A stretch of DNA of 64,000 nucleotides from the NCBI RefSeq assembly GCF_009729015.1, contig NZ_CP045482.1, forward strand, positions 1,732,001 to 1,796,000. The letters are read 5' to 3'. This document shows, piece by piece, positions 8,878 to 17,288 of the stretch. Position numbers and translations under genes: made by a program. The stretch's first letter is position 1, and every line of letters begins with the position of its first letter. This DNA comes from Acidianus ambivalens. GTDB lineage: Archaea > Thermoproteota > Thermoprotei_A > Sulfolobales > Sulfolobaceae. The notes below the pieces were generated by a model. The model was given only the letters and a program-made list of their open reading frames with translations, was not told the origin of the DNA and searched no databases.

Positions 8878-10623
8878 ATGGACGAGTTTGAGTACTTAGA
8901 AGATTTAAACAACGAAAGAACTAAGTCTTTTATAGAGAATGAAAATAAGAAAACAGAAGAAAAACTAGGTAAAAGAGCAAAGGAACTTTATCCAAAGCTT
9001 TTAGAAATTTACAAAGAACCTTACGTTCTAAGCATGTTTGCTTATGACGAAAATAACCCGGTTATCCTACTCTACGGGGAGAAAAACCAAGTACTCTTAG
9101 GGAATAAAGTAATTTATACTTCACCAAAGGATTACGTAGCTTCCTCAGTATGGAAAGTTTACAATTCTAAGGAAATAGGAGTTAGTATAGAAAAGAAGGG
9201 AAGCGATAAGATTACAACTTTCCTAATTTCCCCCGACGGTAAAACCACGGAATTAGGAGAAATGGTTGAATCTCCTTTTTATTTCAAAAATGAGTTATGT
9301 TATATAAAGAGTTACCGTTATTCTCCTCCACCTGATGGTGGAGAATATCCTGCTGACAGAGTATTTTGCGGTAATGAAATAGTTTACGGCAAAGATTTAA
9401 AGCCTGGCGAGTTCGTATCAATTAGAACTTTCGGAGATTTTATAACGCTGATCAGAAGTAAAGGCTGGAGGTATAGCGAACTTTATGCTGGCGAAGGTTT
9501 TGATTCTCTTAAAAAGATTGATGAGGGAGAAGTAATAGACGTAATTGATTACGTTCAAGGAAGTTTAATCTATCAGAAGAATGACTCAGTGTACCTAGAT
9601 AAAAAGAAGATAATAAAATCCGATTACCCGATTTTAGGAGTCTCTTCTCTTAAAGAAACCTTGGCCGTTGAGGTTATAAAGGATTATAGAACCCCTTTAT
9701 TGTTTTACAGCATTAATGGTGACAAGATAGGAGAGGAAATTCACGATAATATCCAGTTTATGGATAGTGAAGGACATTCATTATTTATTGTAGAAACCTC
9801 GTTCAATTATAAATTCAAGGTCTTAAGGAGAGTTAAGGAAAAGAGCGAAGAAACAATAATGCAGTACGGTAATTATGACGTAAAAGTTACGGACATATAT
9901 GTTAAAGGAGACGTATTACTTCACGGGTTTCTCCTAACTAAGACTAATAATCCCAAGGGAGTTATAGTTTATGGTTATGGAGGGTTCAGAATTTCTTTAC
10001 TCCCTTCATTTCCTATGTCTACAAGACTATTGCTTGACGAAGGGTACTCTGTTTTAATCACAAACTTGAGGGGAGGTTACGAAAACGGAGAAGAATGGCA
10101 TAAGGCAGGAATGTTGCTTAATAAGAAAAACGTGTTCAAGGACTTTTCAGAATTCCTTAGATTAGTGAAGAGCTTGGGCGGTAAGACGATTGCTATGGGA
10201 GGAAGTAACGGTGGGCTTTTGGTAGGTGCTACAGAGAATGAATATCCTAACGTCATTGACTGTGCAGTAATTGGACACCCAGTGCTGGACATGTTGAGAT
10301 ATGATAAACTTTACGTAGGGAAATACTGGGTTGAGGAGTACGGAGATCCAAACGATCCTAAGTACAGAGATTACTTACTTTCTTACAGTCCTTATCATAA
10401 TCTGAAGAAAGGGCTACCAAAGACTTTCGTATACACTGGAATTAACGACGATAGAGTTCATCCTGCTCATGCATTAAAGTACGTTGCTAAGTCTGAAAAA
10501 CTAGGAAATGATGTCATGCTCTTTGTTAACGATTCTGGGCACGCAATAGCCGATCCTGAGTCTGAGGCTAGGGAATACTCATACGTTTTAGCCTTCATTG
10601 AGGAATGTACGTCAAGTAAATAA
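8878..10623 (+). CDS. Prolyl oligopeptidase family serine peptidase (S9)
   Basis: Protein of 581 residues that should cleave short peptides after proline or a related residue in the cytosol. The N-terminal 350 residues form the beta-propeller part, starting with the helical EYLEDLNNERTKSFIEN segment typical of S9A. The alpha/beta-hydrolase half holds the catalytic triad: Ser443 in GGSNGGLL, the aspartate pair 524-525 in GINDDRVHP and His555 in NDSGHAI. It is somewhat shorter than the usual 680-700 residues. The ATG at 8878 is about 26 nt after AGTTTATAATA, so the mRNA is probably leaderless. It converges on and overlaps the PaREP1 gene by 12 bp. No signal peptide is visible. Confidence 0.88.
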   Translation: MDEFEYLEDLNNERTKSFIENENKKTEEKLGKRAKELYPKLLEIYKEPYVLSMFAYDENNPVILLYGEKNQVLLGNKVIYTSPKDYVASSVWKVYNSKEIGVSIEKKGSDKITTFLISPDGKTTELGEMVESPFYFKNELCYIKSYRYSPPPDGGEYPADRVFCGNEIVYGKDLKPGEFVSIRTFGDFITLIRSKGWRYSELYAGEGFDSLKKIDEGEVIDVIDYVQGSLIYQKNDSVYLDKKKIIKSDYPILGVSSLKETLAVEVIKDYRTPLLFYSINGDKIGEEIHDNIQFMDSEGHSLFIVETSFNYKFKVLRRVKEKSEETIMQYGNYDVKVTDIYVKGDVLLHGFLLTKTNNPKGVIVYGYGGFRISLLPSFPMSTRLLLDEGYSVLITNLRGGYENGEEWHKAGMLLNKKNVFKDFSEFLRLVKSLGGKTIAMGGSNGGLLVGATENEYPNVIDCAVIGHPVLDMLRYDKLYVGKYWVEEYGDPNDPKYRDYLLSYSPYHNLKKGLPKTFVYTGINDDRVHPAHALKYVAKSEKLGNDVMLFVNDSGHAIADPESEAREYSYVLAFIEECTSSK

Positions 10624-11097
10624 CTTCTTTGCCTCAATGAGCATTTCTTCTATCCTTTTTAAGGAGACTTTAACGTCCTCCACAGAGTATTTTCTCTCGT
10701 GAAATCCCCATACATGTAAATCGTAACCAGCATTCCATCCGTCTAAAACCCAATAACCAAGTTTTTTAGAAAGAGTCTTGCTAGCTTTACCTAATAAGTA
10801 AGTGTACCACCTACCTTCTTTCAAAAACTCCTCGTATTCCTCCGTCTTAAATTTTTCCGCCAATGCCTTAACAACTTCTTCGGCAACTTTATAAGCTTTC
10901 TCTGAGGCTTGAACTACGTCACCTTTTTCAGCACACTCTTTGCTTTCCTGCATATATTTTTCAGCTAAACTTATTCTTTCCTTACTACTATCTTCAGGGT
11001 CTTCCCTACTTAAAATATCAAGTAAAGCCTCAGTAACGTCAATCCCTTTTTCCTCTAGTTTTCTTATTACTTCCTCTAACGGCATTCTATTTTCCAT
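10612..11097 (-). CDS. PaREP1 family protein
   Basis: All-helical protein of 161 residues with the PaREP1 signature: AEKYMQESKECAEKGDVVQASEKAYK, in which a first helix is followed by a GD(V/I)VQASEK turn and a second helix, then GRWYTYLLGKASK and a C-terminal aromatic segment YDLHVWGFHE. The family is expanded in Thermoproteota and its fold resembles HEPN proteins, but its function is unknown. This is the only intact copy here; broken relatives lie at 26611-26985 and 46170-46677. Its start overlaps the end of the Lrp-type gene by 11 bp on the same strand, so the two are probably co-transcribed. Confidence 0.75.
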   Translation of the reverse strand: MENRMPLEEVIRKLEEKGIDVTEALLDILSREDPEDSSKERISLAEKYMQESKECAEKGDVVQASEKAYKVAEEVVKALAEKFKTEEYEEFLKEGRWYTYLLGKASKTLSKKLGYWVLDGWNAGYDLHVWGFHERKYSVEDVKVSLKRIEEMLIEAKKLFT

Positions 11098-11584
11098 TTT
11101 TTATCTCTTCAATATTAACTTTTTCTTCATCTATAGTCACATAAGGAGTTTCTTTATACACTTTAGCAACAACGTGAGTGCTCGTTCTTTCAATTTCAGG
11201 CATATTTATCAATTTCTCTAGAAAATTCTTCATAAAATCTTCTCTGTTTTTGAACCTTGCTAACACTACAAAGTCCATATCTCCTAATACAAAATAAACT
11301 CCCCATACTCCTGGAAGTTGGGAAAGTTTCTTGCCTAAACTATCGTGATAGTCTTTTCCGTATCTTGCCCTAACTAAAGTGATAACTAGGTAATCTAAGT
11401 TTAAGCTGGCTGGGTCAACGTAAGTAAAATAGCCTTTTATTACGCCCATCTTTTCCATTTTCTTTATCCTATAGGCTACTGTTGATTTAGGAACTTTTAC
11501 TTCCTCTGCTATTTTTTCTAAAGGATATTTTGCGTCATTTTGAATTATTTTGAGTATCTTTAAGTCTACCTCGTCTAGCTCCAT
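11087..11584 (-). CDS. Lrp/AsnC-family regulator, likely BarR-type
   Basis: Regulator of 165 residues. The N-terminal winged HTH (residues about 3-55) has DEVDLKILKIIQNDAKYPLE and a recognition helix in KVPKSTVAYRIKKME; the C-terminal RAM/ligand domain follows (VYFVLGDMDFVVLARFKNRE). It is divergent from a class III aminotransferase, with two inverted repeats between them. In Sulfolobus acidocaldarius the Lrp-type activator BarR controls a divergent beta-alanine aminotransferase gene in response to beta-alanine, and the same arrangement is seen here together with a beta-alanine-producing pathway at 1-5016. Its own TATA (GGTTTAAATT) lies at about 11604-11615. Ligand identity is inferred from synteny. 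Confidence 0.82.
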   Translation of the reverse strand: MELDEVDLKILKIIQNDAKYPLEKIAEEVKVPKSTVAYRIKKMEKMGVIKGYFTYVDPASLNLDYLVITLVRARYGKDYHDSLGKKLSQLPGVWGVYFVLGDMDFVVLARFKNREDFMKNFLEKLINMPEIERTSTHVVAKVYKETPYVTIDEEKVNIEEIKNGK

Positions 11585-11636
11585 AATATATAATTAGAAG
11601 AGGTAATTTAAACCTTATACATTTTATCGACGAATA

Positions 11637-11652
11637 AGTTGAATATACAACT
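11637..11652. promoter_or_regulatory. Inverted repeat upstream of the lrp-type gene
   Basis: AGTTG (11637-11641) and CAACT (11648-11652) are perfect 5-bp arms around AATATA. The repeat lies about 22 bp upstream of the TATA-like element of the regulator gene and about 76 bp, centre to centre, from the stronger palindrome at 11710-11730, close to seven helical turns. Lrp-family proteins bind such phased sites cooperatively; the function here is inferred. Confidence 0.4.
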
Positions 11653-11709
11653 AAATAAAAAGGGATTATCTTGGAAATTATACAGAGACATTCTGAAGCA
11701 AGATTTAAA

Positions 11710-11730
11710 CTATTGTACTTTTTACAATAG
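11710..11730. promoter_or_regulatory. Probable Lrp-type operator of the aminotransferase promoter
   Basis: A perfect palindrome with 8-bp arms, CTATTGTA and TACAATAG, separated by CTTTT. Its core TTGTACTTTTTACAA matches the published Ss-LrpB consensus TTGYAWWWWWTRCAA at all positions but one spacer base. It sits immediately upstream of the TATA-like AAAATACTTAAATT (about 11738-11751) of the aminotransferase gene, a position suited to activation. Confidence 0.65.
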
Positions 11731-11773
11731 CTGTCCTAAAATACTTAAATTCCGTCTAAACTACTAGTATCGC

Positions 11774-13099
11774 ATGGATGAAGATCTCGTTAAATTGGTT
11801 AAAGAACATACTTTCGGAACTTGGAAAGTTCAAAAAACTTGGAATCCTTTAAACGTTGATAAAGCCGAAGGAGTATATTTTTACGCTAACGGTAAAAAGA
11901 TCCTTGACTTCTCTTCTCAGTTAGTTAATGTAAATTTAGGCTACGGAAATAAAGAGGTAATAAAGAGTATAGAAGATCAACTGGAAAACCTCCAATATAT
12001 TTCGCCTGCATTTGCCACAGAAGTTAGAGCTAGAGCAGTAAAATCCCTTCTGGAAGTGATGCCGAGCAATTTAACTAAGTTTTTCTTTTCCACCTCCGGA
12101 ACAGAAGCAAATGAGGCTGCAATAAAAATTGCTAGGTTTTACAAATCTCCTTCATATAAAATACTCTCGAGGTATAGATCATATCACGGTTCAACTTTAG
12201 GTTCGTTAGCTTTAACTGGAGATTATAGAAGATGGTATGCCGAGCCCAACGTTGCTCCCGGTGTAGTTAAAATCCCAGAGCCTTATTGCTATAGATGTCC
12301 CTTCAAGTTAAAATACCCGGAATGTAATCTTGCCTGCGTTAATTACGTAGATTATGTAATAAAAAATGAAGGAAATGTTGCTGGAGTTATAGTAGAGCCA
12401 ATAACTGGAACTAACGGCGTAATTGTCCCTCCAAAAGAATACTTACCTACTTTGAGGAAAATAACGAGAGAAAACGACGTACTCTTAATAACTGATGAAG
12501 TGATGACTGGTTGGGGAAGAGTTGGAGAATGGTTTGCAGTTAACCTATGGGGAGTTCAACCGGATATTCTAACTACAGCAAAGGGAGCTTCAGCATCTTA
12601 CGTACCTATAGGTATAACTGCTGTAAGTAAGGAGATTGCAGACTTTTTTGAGGATAAGATGTTTGCACATGGTCATACTTTTGAAGCCCACCCTGTATCG
12701 TTATCGGCAATACCCGCAGTTATTGAAGAATATAAAAGAATGAATTTATTAGCTCACGTAAAGGCTATGGGTAGTTACCTTGGCGAGAGATTAAAAGAAC
12801 TTAAGGAGAGGCATAAGAGTATTGGCGACGTAAGAGGAGTTGGGTTATTTTGGGCTATAGAATTTGTTAAGGACGAAAAACAGACTCCTTTTGGCACATA
12901 TGAAGATAAGTACGAAGGAAGAGTCACTGAAGTTGATATTCTAGCAAAGAAATTGCTAGACGAAGGTGTTTACGTATTTAACGGGCCTTCATGGCTAGTT
13001 ATTTCTCCACCTTTAATCATAAAGAAGGAGGAAATTGATGAAGGAATAGAGAAATTAGATGAGAAAATAAAATATCTGGACGAAAAATTCTCCAGTTAA
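11774..13099 (+). CDS. Class III aminotransferase, probably beta-alanine aminotransferase
   Basis: PLP-dependent enzyme of 441 residues, predicted to move the amino group of beta-alanine (or another omega-amino acid) to an oxo acid, giving malonate semialdehyde. Family marks are FSTSGTEANEAAIKIAR (phosphate-binding turn), YHGSTLGSLALTG, TDEVMTGWGRVG with the PLP-ring aspartate, and TTAKGASASYVPIG with the Schiff-base lysine. A CYRCPF/CNLAC segment near residues 175-190 is a common insert in this subgroup. It is divergent from the Lrp-type regulator and preceded by a palindromic operator; the pyrimidine pathway upstream yields its presumed substrate. 4-aminobutyrate or ornithine transaminase activity is an alternative. 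Confidence 0.85.
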   Translation: MDEDLVKLVKEHTFGTWKVQKTWNPLNVDKAEGVYFYANGKKILDFSSQLVNVNLGYGNKEVIKSIEDQLENLQYISPAFATEVRARAVKSLLEVMPSNLTKFFFSTSGTEANEAAIKIARFYKSPSYKILSRYRSYHGSTLGSLALTGDYRRWYAEPNVAPGVVKIPEPYCYRCPFKLKYPECNLACVNYVDYVIKNEGNVAGVIVEPITGTNGVIVPPKEYLPTLRKITRENDVLLITDEVMTGWGRVGEWFAVNLWGVQPDILTTAKGASASYVPIGITAVSKEIADFFEDKMFAHGHTFEAHPVSLSAIPAVIEEYKRMNLLAHVKAMGSYLGERLKELKERHKSIGDVRGVGLFWAIEFVKDEKQTPFGTYEDKYEGRVTEVDILAKKLLDEGVYVFNGPSWLVISPPLIIKKEEIDEGIEKLDEKIKYLDEKFSS

Positions 13100-13404
13100 C
13101 CTTTTATTTTCTTTATAAGCTTCTCTGCTTTCTGCGTATAACTAACTAAAGCATTCCTTAAGTCTTTAATACTCATATTCTTCTGTTTTTCTTTTAATCC
13201 GTCAATTTTATTTAGTAAGTCTTCAAACTCTTTCTGAATATCGTCTATTTTCTTACCTTCTTTCTTAGCCTTTGCAATTTCTGAATTTATTGTATTGTGA
13301 AGAGTTGTGTAAAATCTCGTGGTATCTTTTAACACTGCATCTTTTGTATCATAAGCTTTCTTTCTTATTTCTTCTAAAACTTTTGAAAGTTCTTCAATAG
13401 GCAT
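13096..13404 (-). CDS. Small coiled-coil protein of unknown function
   Basis: A 102-residue, strongly charged helical protein without cysteine or membrane segments. Heptad-like spacing in IDDIQKEFEDLLNKIDGLKE and in the C-terminal YTQKAEKLIKKIKG suggests a coiled coil. Its stop overlaps the stop of the convergent aminotransferase by 4 bp, and AGGAGG lies about 5 nt upstream of the ATG at 13404, an unusually clear ribosome site for this window. I do not recognise a family. It is a real gene judging by codon use and the ribosome site. Confidence 0.65.
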   Translation of the reverse strand: MPIEELSKVLEEIRKKAYDTKDAVLKDTTRFYTTLHNTINSEIAKAKKEGKKIDDIQKEFEDLLNKIDGLKEKQKNMSIKDLRNALVSYTQKAEKLIKKIKG

Positions 13405-13434
13405 AGGAGGAATTTACATAGGAAAATTAAAAAA

Positions 13435-14364
13435 CTAGCTAAGGTTCTCTTCAATAACTCTATAAGCGTTCCTCCAAAGTATTTGATCTTCATGATCTTC
13501 AATTAATAATTCCTTTATCTTAGTCACGTTTTCAAAACCTTGCGGAACTTCCGAAATTCCCAGAAAATCAGTGCCTATGGCAACGTAATCCCAACCAAAA
13601 GATTCTCCTATGTATTTTATATTTTCTATAATTCCCTTCAAGGTCTTCTCAGGTAACGTTGAGGTAATTGCTGTAATTCCTATTACTCCTCCGGTTTTTA
13701 CTACGCATTCTAACTCTTCGTCATCGTAATTTCTTTCATGATCTTTTAGTCTCTTAGCATTACCATGAGAAATTATTACTGGTTTAGACGTAATAGAGCA
13801 TACGTCTAACACTGTCCTCTTGCCTGCATGCGCTAAGTCAATTATTATCCCTAGTTTATTAGCTAGTTTAACCAACTCTTCTCCTTCAGCTGTTAAGCCG
13901 TAGTCCTTTTTAGAGAAGCAAGATGAAGCAAATTTTGTATCATAATTCCAAGTTAAACCTAAATTAAACACGTTAAGCTCTTTAAGAATATAAATATCTT
14001 CGTACTCCTTTAGAGCGTCTGTTCCTTCAAGGGAAAGCAAAAACTTTATTCCAGGCTTCTTTAAATCTTCCTTACTTCTCACAATGCTTACATAACCTGC
14101 TCTTTCTAGATAATAGTAAACTTTTAATTGAGATAATAAAATATCAAATGAAAAATTTGAAGACTTTATAGGAAAACCATATTTTGATGATAATTCTGCA
14201 CTTCTCTCATTTATTACGTCAATATGAGGGAAAATTGATGAAAATATTATCACGTTACTATCTACGCTTTTTAGCATTTCGATACTTGATTGATCTTTAC
14301 CGTGAATTATGTCCCTGCCCATTTGGTTTGCATAAGCAAAATCCTCGTGCAGGTCTATAAACAT
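13435..14364 (-). CDS. Membrane dipeptidase family enzyme (peptidase M19)
   Basis: Zinc amidohydrolase-fold dipeptidase of 309 residues. It opens with MFIDLHEDFAYANQ, where the family has a metal-binding HxD, and continues with GTDALKEYEDI, LGLTWNYDTKFASS, IDLAHAGKRTVLDV and VIISHGNAKRLKDHERN, the two histidine motifs of M19. GVIGIT and AIGTDFLG match the end of the barrel. The frame extends to 14448, but those 28 codons are hydrophobic, unlike the family, and hold the promoter, so the ATG at 14362-14364 is preferred. Despite the family name there is no signal peptide. The likely role is turnover of dipeptides; it follows the coiled-coil gene by 30 bp on the same strand. Confidence 0.82.
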   Translation of the reverse strand: MFIDLHEDFAYANQMGRDIIHGKDQSSIEMLKSVDSNVIIFSSIFPHIDVINERSAELSSKYGFPIKSSNFSFDILLSQLKVYYYLERAGYVSIVRSKEDLKKPGIKFLLSLEGTDALKEYEDIYILKELNVFNLGLTWNYDTKFASSCFSKKDYGLTAEGEELVKLANKLGIIIDLAHAGKRTVLDVCSITSKPVIISHGNAKRLKDHERNYDDEELECVVKTGGVIGITAITSTLPEKTLKGIIENIKYIGESFGWDYVAIGTDFLGISEVPQGFENVTKIKELLIEDHEDQILWRNAYRVIEENLS

Positions 14365-14544
14365 GTGAACCAATAATAGTATCTCTTCCCAAATTAAAAT
14401 CTTCCTTTTTAGATTGGCATTTTTTAGAAAGAGTTTTATTAATATCATTTCGTATAAACATGAATATACTTGTATGTGCTTACTTTATCTAGTTTAAACT
14501 ATTTAATAAAATTTAAAAAAGAGTATCTCATTATATTATACTTG

Positions 14545-16303
14545 ATGGCGTCCCAATCTGCAGTCCAACAAATATTGGACCAGATAGATATAAGAAAATT
14601 GAATTAATTTTATTTGATAATAACTATATTAGCGGCAATAGGAGGCTTCCTATTTGGCTATGATACTTCGGTTATTGCAATTGCTTCTGTCTTCGTGCCT
14701 TATCATTTTACTGGGCTAGTTTACGGTTATGAAATAGCAAGTGCATCTTTAGGTGCAGCAATAGGTGCAATAATTGCCGTTGTCAATAGTTTCAGATAAA
14801 CCGTGAAATTTATGTCATTTGTTGTCATTCAACATTCCTAACTATCCCTTAACGAAAGTTTATAATTTTTGTAGTTAATATTATCATGTAGAAGAGAACC
14901 CTACAATGAACTCGAGGAGCAATGTGAGGAGGATGGGTTCAATGAGGCTCTCCATGTCCTCGAAGGGAGTGGTTTAACTACCGCTCCCGTAGACGGCACG
15001 GGGAGCCGGACAAGGGGTATGAGGACGAGAGGTTGAATACAAATTCATGAAACCTCAATGAAAGTCCGACCCCTATTTCTACACTGATAGATTTGGTAGG
15101 AAATCGTTGCTGATTGTGGACGCCGCAATATATACTGCTGCCGCAATACTTTTCGCATTAACAATTAACGGAATAATGTTACTAGTGATGAGAACAATAA
15201 TAGGAATAGCAATTGGTGCAGACTCAGCTGTAGCAACTGCTTACATTACAGAATACGCTCCAAAGGATAAGAGAGGTTCGTTAGCAATAATACAACAATG
15301 GATGATAACTATTGGTATATTAGGTTCCTATTTCGTAGGTAGTACAGTACTTTTCATAGCTCCCAGTTTAGCTTATACTGTTGATTGGAGGTTAATATTA
15401 GGATTAGCTGCAATTCCAGCAATAATAGGCTTAGTCTTTAGGTTCATGATGCCAGAATCTCCAAGATGGTTACTACTTTCTGGCCAGGTTGATAAATTAA
15501 AGGCTTCTCTGAGGAGGTTCGGAGTTATCGTAAGCGACGATTTAATTAATAGGGCAATTAGCGAAGTTAGATATGAGGAAAGCCAGAAATTTGATACTGC
15601 AACCAAGAGGGCATTCCTAGTTGTAGCCTTATGGATAATATTCCAGCAAATTACCGGAATAAATGTACCATTCTATTACGGTCCCGCTATAATTCTTCAA
15701 TTGCACTTGTTTGGAAGTACCTCTAACCCGGTTTATTCCGAAATATATTCTGTATTAGCTGCATCGATTTTAGCAGTAATTAATACTACTGCAACATACA
15801 TTGCTTTCAAATACATAGACCGCATAGGAAGAAGGACATTAGCAATCTCCGCTTATATTGGAATGTTTGCCTCAGACCTCATTGGAGGAATACTAGTAAT
15901 GAACGGAATTCTGGTAGGTGCACTATTCGCATTTGCTGGTTTTATAATATTCTTCGCATACGGAGTTGGCGGTACTGGATGGTTAATTCAAGCTGAATAC
16001 TTTAAGACTGCTGTGAGAGGGAGAATGGCTGCAATAATCGCTCTACTAGATTGGTTAGCTAATTTTGCAATAATTGAAGTTTTCCCAGTAATGCTATCTA
16101 GCGTTGGACTTGCAGGTTCAATGTTCATATTCAGTGCATTAGACGCGATAGCCTTAGCAATAGTTTACTTCTTGCTACCGGAAACTAAGGGCTTATCATT
16201 GGAGCAAGTAGTTAAAATGTTTGGAGAAACTCCAGTTTCTCAACTGAGGAAAGGAAGGGAATTAGTCCTACAAAAGGAGGAAAAGGAAATAGCAAGAGAA
16301 TAA
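14545..16303 (+). pseudogene. Sugar-type MFS transporter, disrupted by a stop and an IS-derived insertion
   Basis: The frame starts at ATG 14545 (MASQSAVQQILDQIDIRKLN), meets a TAA at 14605-14607, then continues in the same frame through the first helix, ILAAIGGFLFGYDTSVIA, to AAIGAIIA. About 297 bp of foreign DNA follows, after which coding resumes in frame at 15077 with FYTDRFGRKSLLI, the loop 2-3 signature of sugar porters. The remainder is continuous: RGSLAIIQQWMITIG, PESPRWLL, PETKGLSLEQV. Intact, it would be a 12-helix proton or sugar symporter of about 490 residues. A TTG at 15107 could give a truncated 398-residue product lacking helices 1-2, unlikely to function. Confidence 0.8.
14780..15076. 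mobile_element. Short non-autonomous IS605-like (MITE) insertion
   Basis: A segment of about 297 bp splits the MFS gene. Its left part has a TTTCA/TGAAA hairpin near 14790-14810; its right half is GC-rich and ends ATGAAACCTCAATG..GTCCGACCCC, closely like the right end of the TnpB element (ATGAAATCCTATG..GCCCAAACCCC at 8507-8530). A plus-strand frame at about 14887-15036 (EQCEEDGFNEALHVLEGSGL) ending with TGA may be a relic of a transposon protein C-terminus. No transposase is present. No target duplication is evident, as expected for IS605-type insertion. Confidence 0.6.
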
Positions 16304-16431
16304 GGTATTTTTCTTTCTTCTCCTCTCTCTTTTTTCTTTCTAGTTTTCACTTTTTCAAATAATCTTTTTGCTACTTACTTTTTCTTCATACTTTCTATAA
16401 ACTTTATAAACTATATAACTCTCCATACATT

Positions 16432-17040
16432 ATGCGTAAATATTGGTTATTCCTCGTATTTTTTGTGTTATTATCGATTTTAATAAAAATATTTGGCGAA
16501 GATAATCCAATAAACGTTTACCTTTTTGAGCTTATTAATTATCATCAGGTTAGTTATCTAAATGCTTTCATGGTTGATTTATCTAAATACGGCAGATGCT
16601 ACGTATGGATTCCTCTTAATGCGTTACTTTTAATCTTCAAAAAAACTAGGAGAACTGGAATAACATTAGCTGCGTCATTTATCTTAGCAATAATACTAGG
16701 TGAGGTAAGTAAATACATAATGGCTGAACCTAGACCATTTTATTTTATTCACTCAAATTTACTAATACCTAAACCTCACGATTATAGCTATCCTTCTGGC
16801 CACGCATTAATTGTAGGAGATGGAGCAGCAGTTTTAGCGTTGTCTTCACCAAAATGGTTGTGGATCCCTCTTTTAATAGAGGCATTGCTAGTTTCATATT
16901 CTAGAGTTTACGTCGGAGTTCATTGGCCTGCTGATATATTAGGGGGTTGGCTATTGGCCTTGTGGATAGCTTACTTTACTGTGGAAGAGGAAAGGAAGGG
17001 ATTACTAGCTCCTGTAGAGAAAATATTCAAGGTCTGTTAA
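16432..17040 (+). CDS. PAP2-superfamily membrane phosphatase
   Basis: Integral membrane protein of 202 residues with about six helices. All three acid-phosphatase motifs are present: KYIMAEPRP (Lys94 to Pro102), YPSGH (Pro121-His124) and SRVYVGVHWPAD (Ser157, catalytic His164, Asp168). Such enzymes dephosphorylate lipid pyrophosphates; in archaea a dolichyl- or undecaprenyl-pyrophosphate phosphatase role in glycan carrier recycling is plausible. The ATG follows ACTTTATAAACTATATAAC by about 20-25 nt. No operon partner; the gene before it is the broken MFS transporter, separated by a pyrimidine-rich tract that may end its transcription. Confidence 0.82.
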   Translation: MRKYWLFLVFFVLLSILIKIFGEDNPINVYLFELINYHQVSYLNAFMVDLSKYGRCYVWIPLNALLLIFKKTRRTGITLAASFILAIILGEVSKYIMAEPRPFYFIHSNLLIPKPHDYSYPSGHALIVGDGAAVLALSSPKWLWIPLLIEALLVSYSRVYVGVHWPADILGGWLLALWIAYFTVEEERKGLLAPVEKIFKVC

Positions 17041-17288
17041 AATTCCTATTTACATGTAAGTATCAATTAAAAGGGAAGTCGGATATTGACTAAGAATAAA
17101 AACGAGGAAATAGTAGCTGTTATAGTTAAAAATGGAAATAAAAGTTTATAAGATCTCATAACGTGTTAAAGAGATTCATTAGAATAAGATAATTATAGGA
17201 AAACTAAAATTCTAGTTTTTTATCGAGTGTATTTTACGCAGTTAAATTCTTTTGATACTTAAAGCCCTTAAAGAACTACGTTAAAAAG
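17041..17288. other. Spacer with a terminator-like hairpin
   Basis: No gene is recognised. An inverted repeat AAAACTA (17200-17206) and TAGTTTT (17213-17219), followed by further T residues, could act as a terminator for PAP2 on the plus strand. A 21-codon frame from a TTG near 17093 (NKNEEIVAVIVKNGNKSL) may be the relic of a small gene, but is too short to call. Confidence 0.35.
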
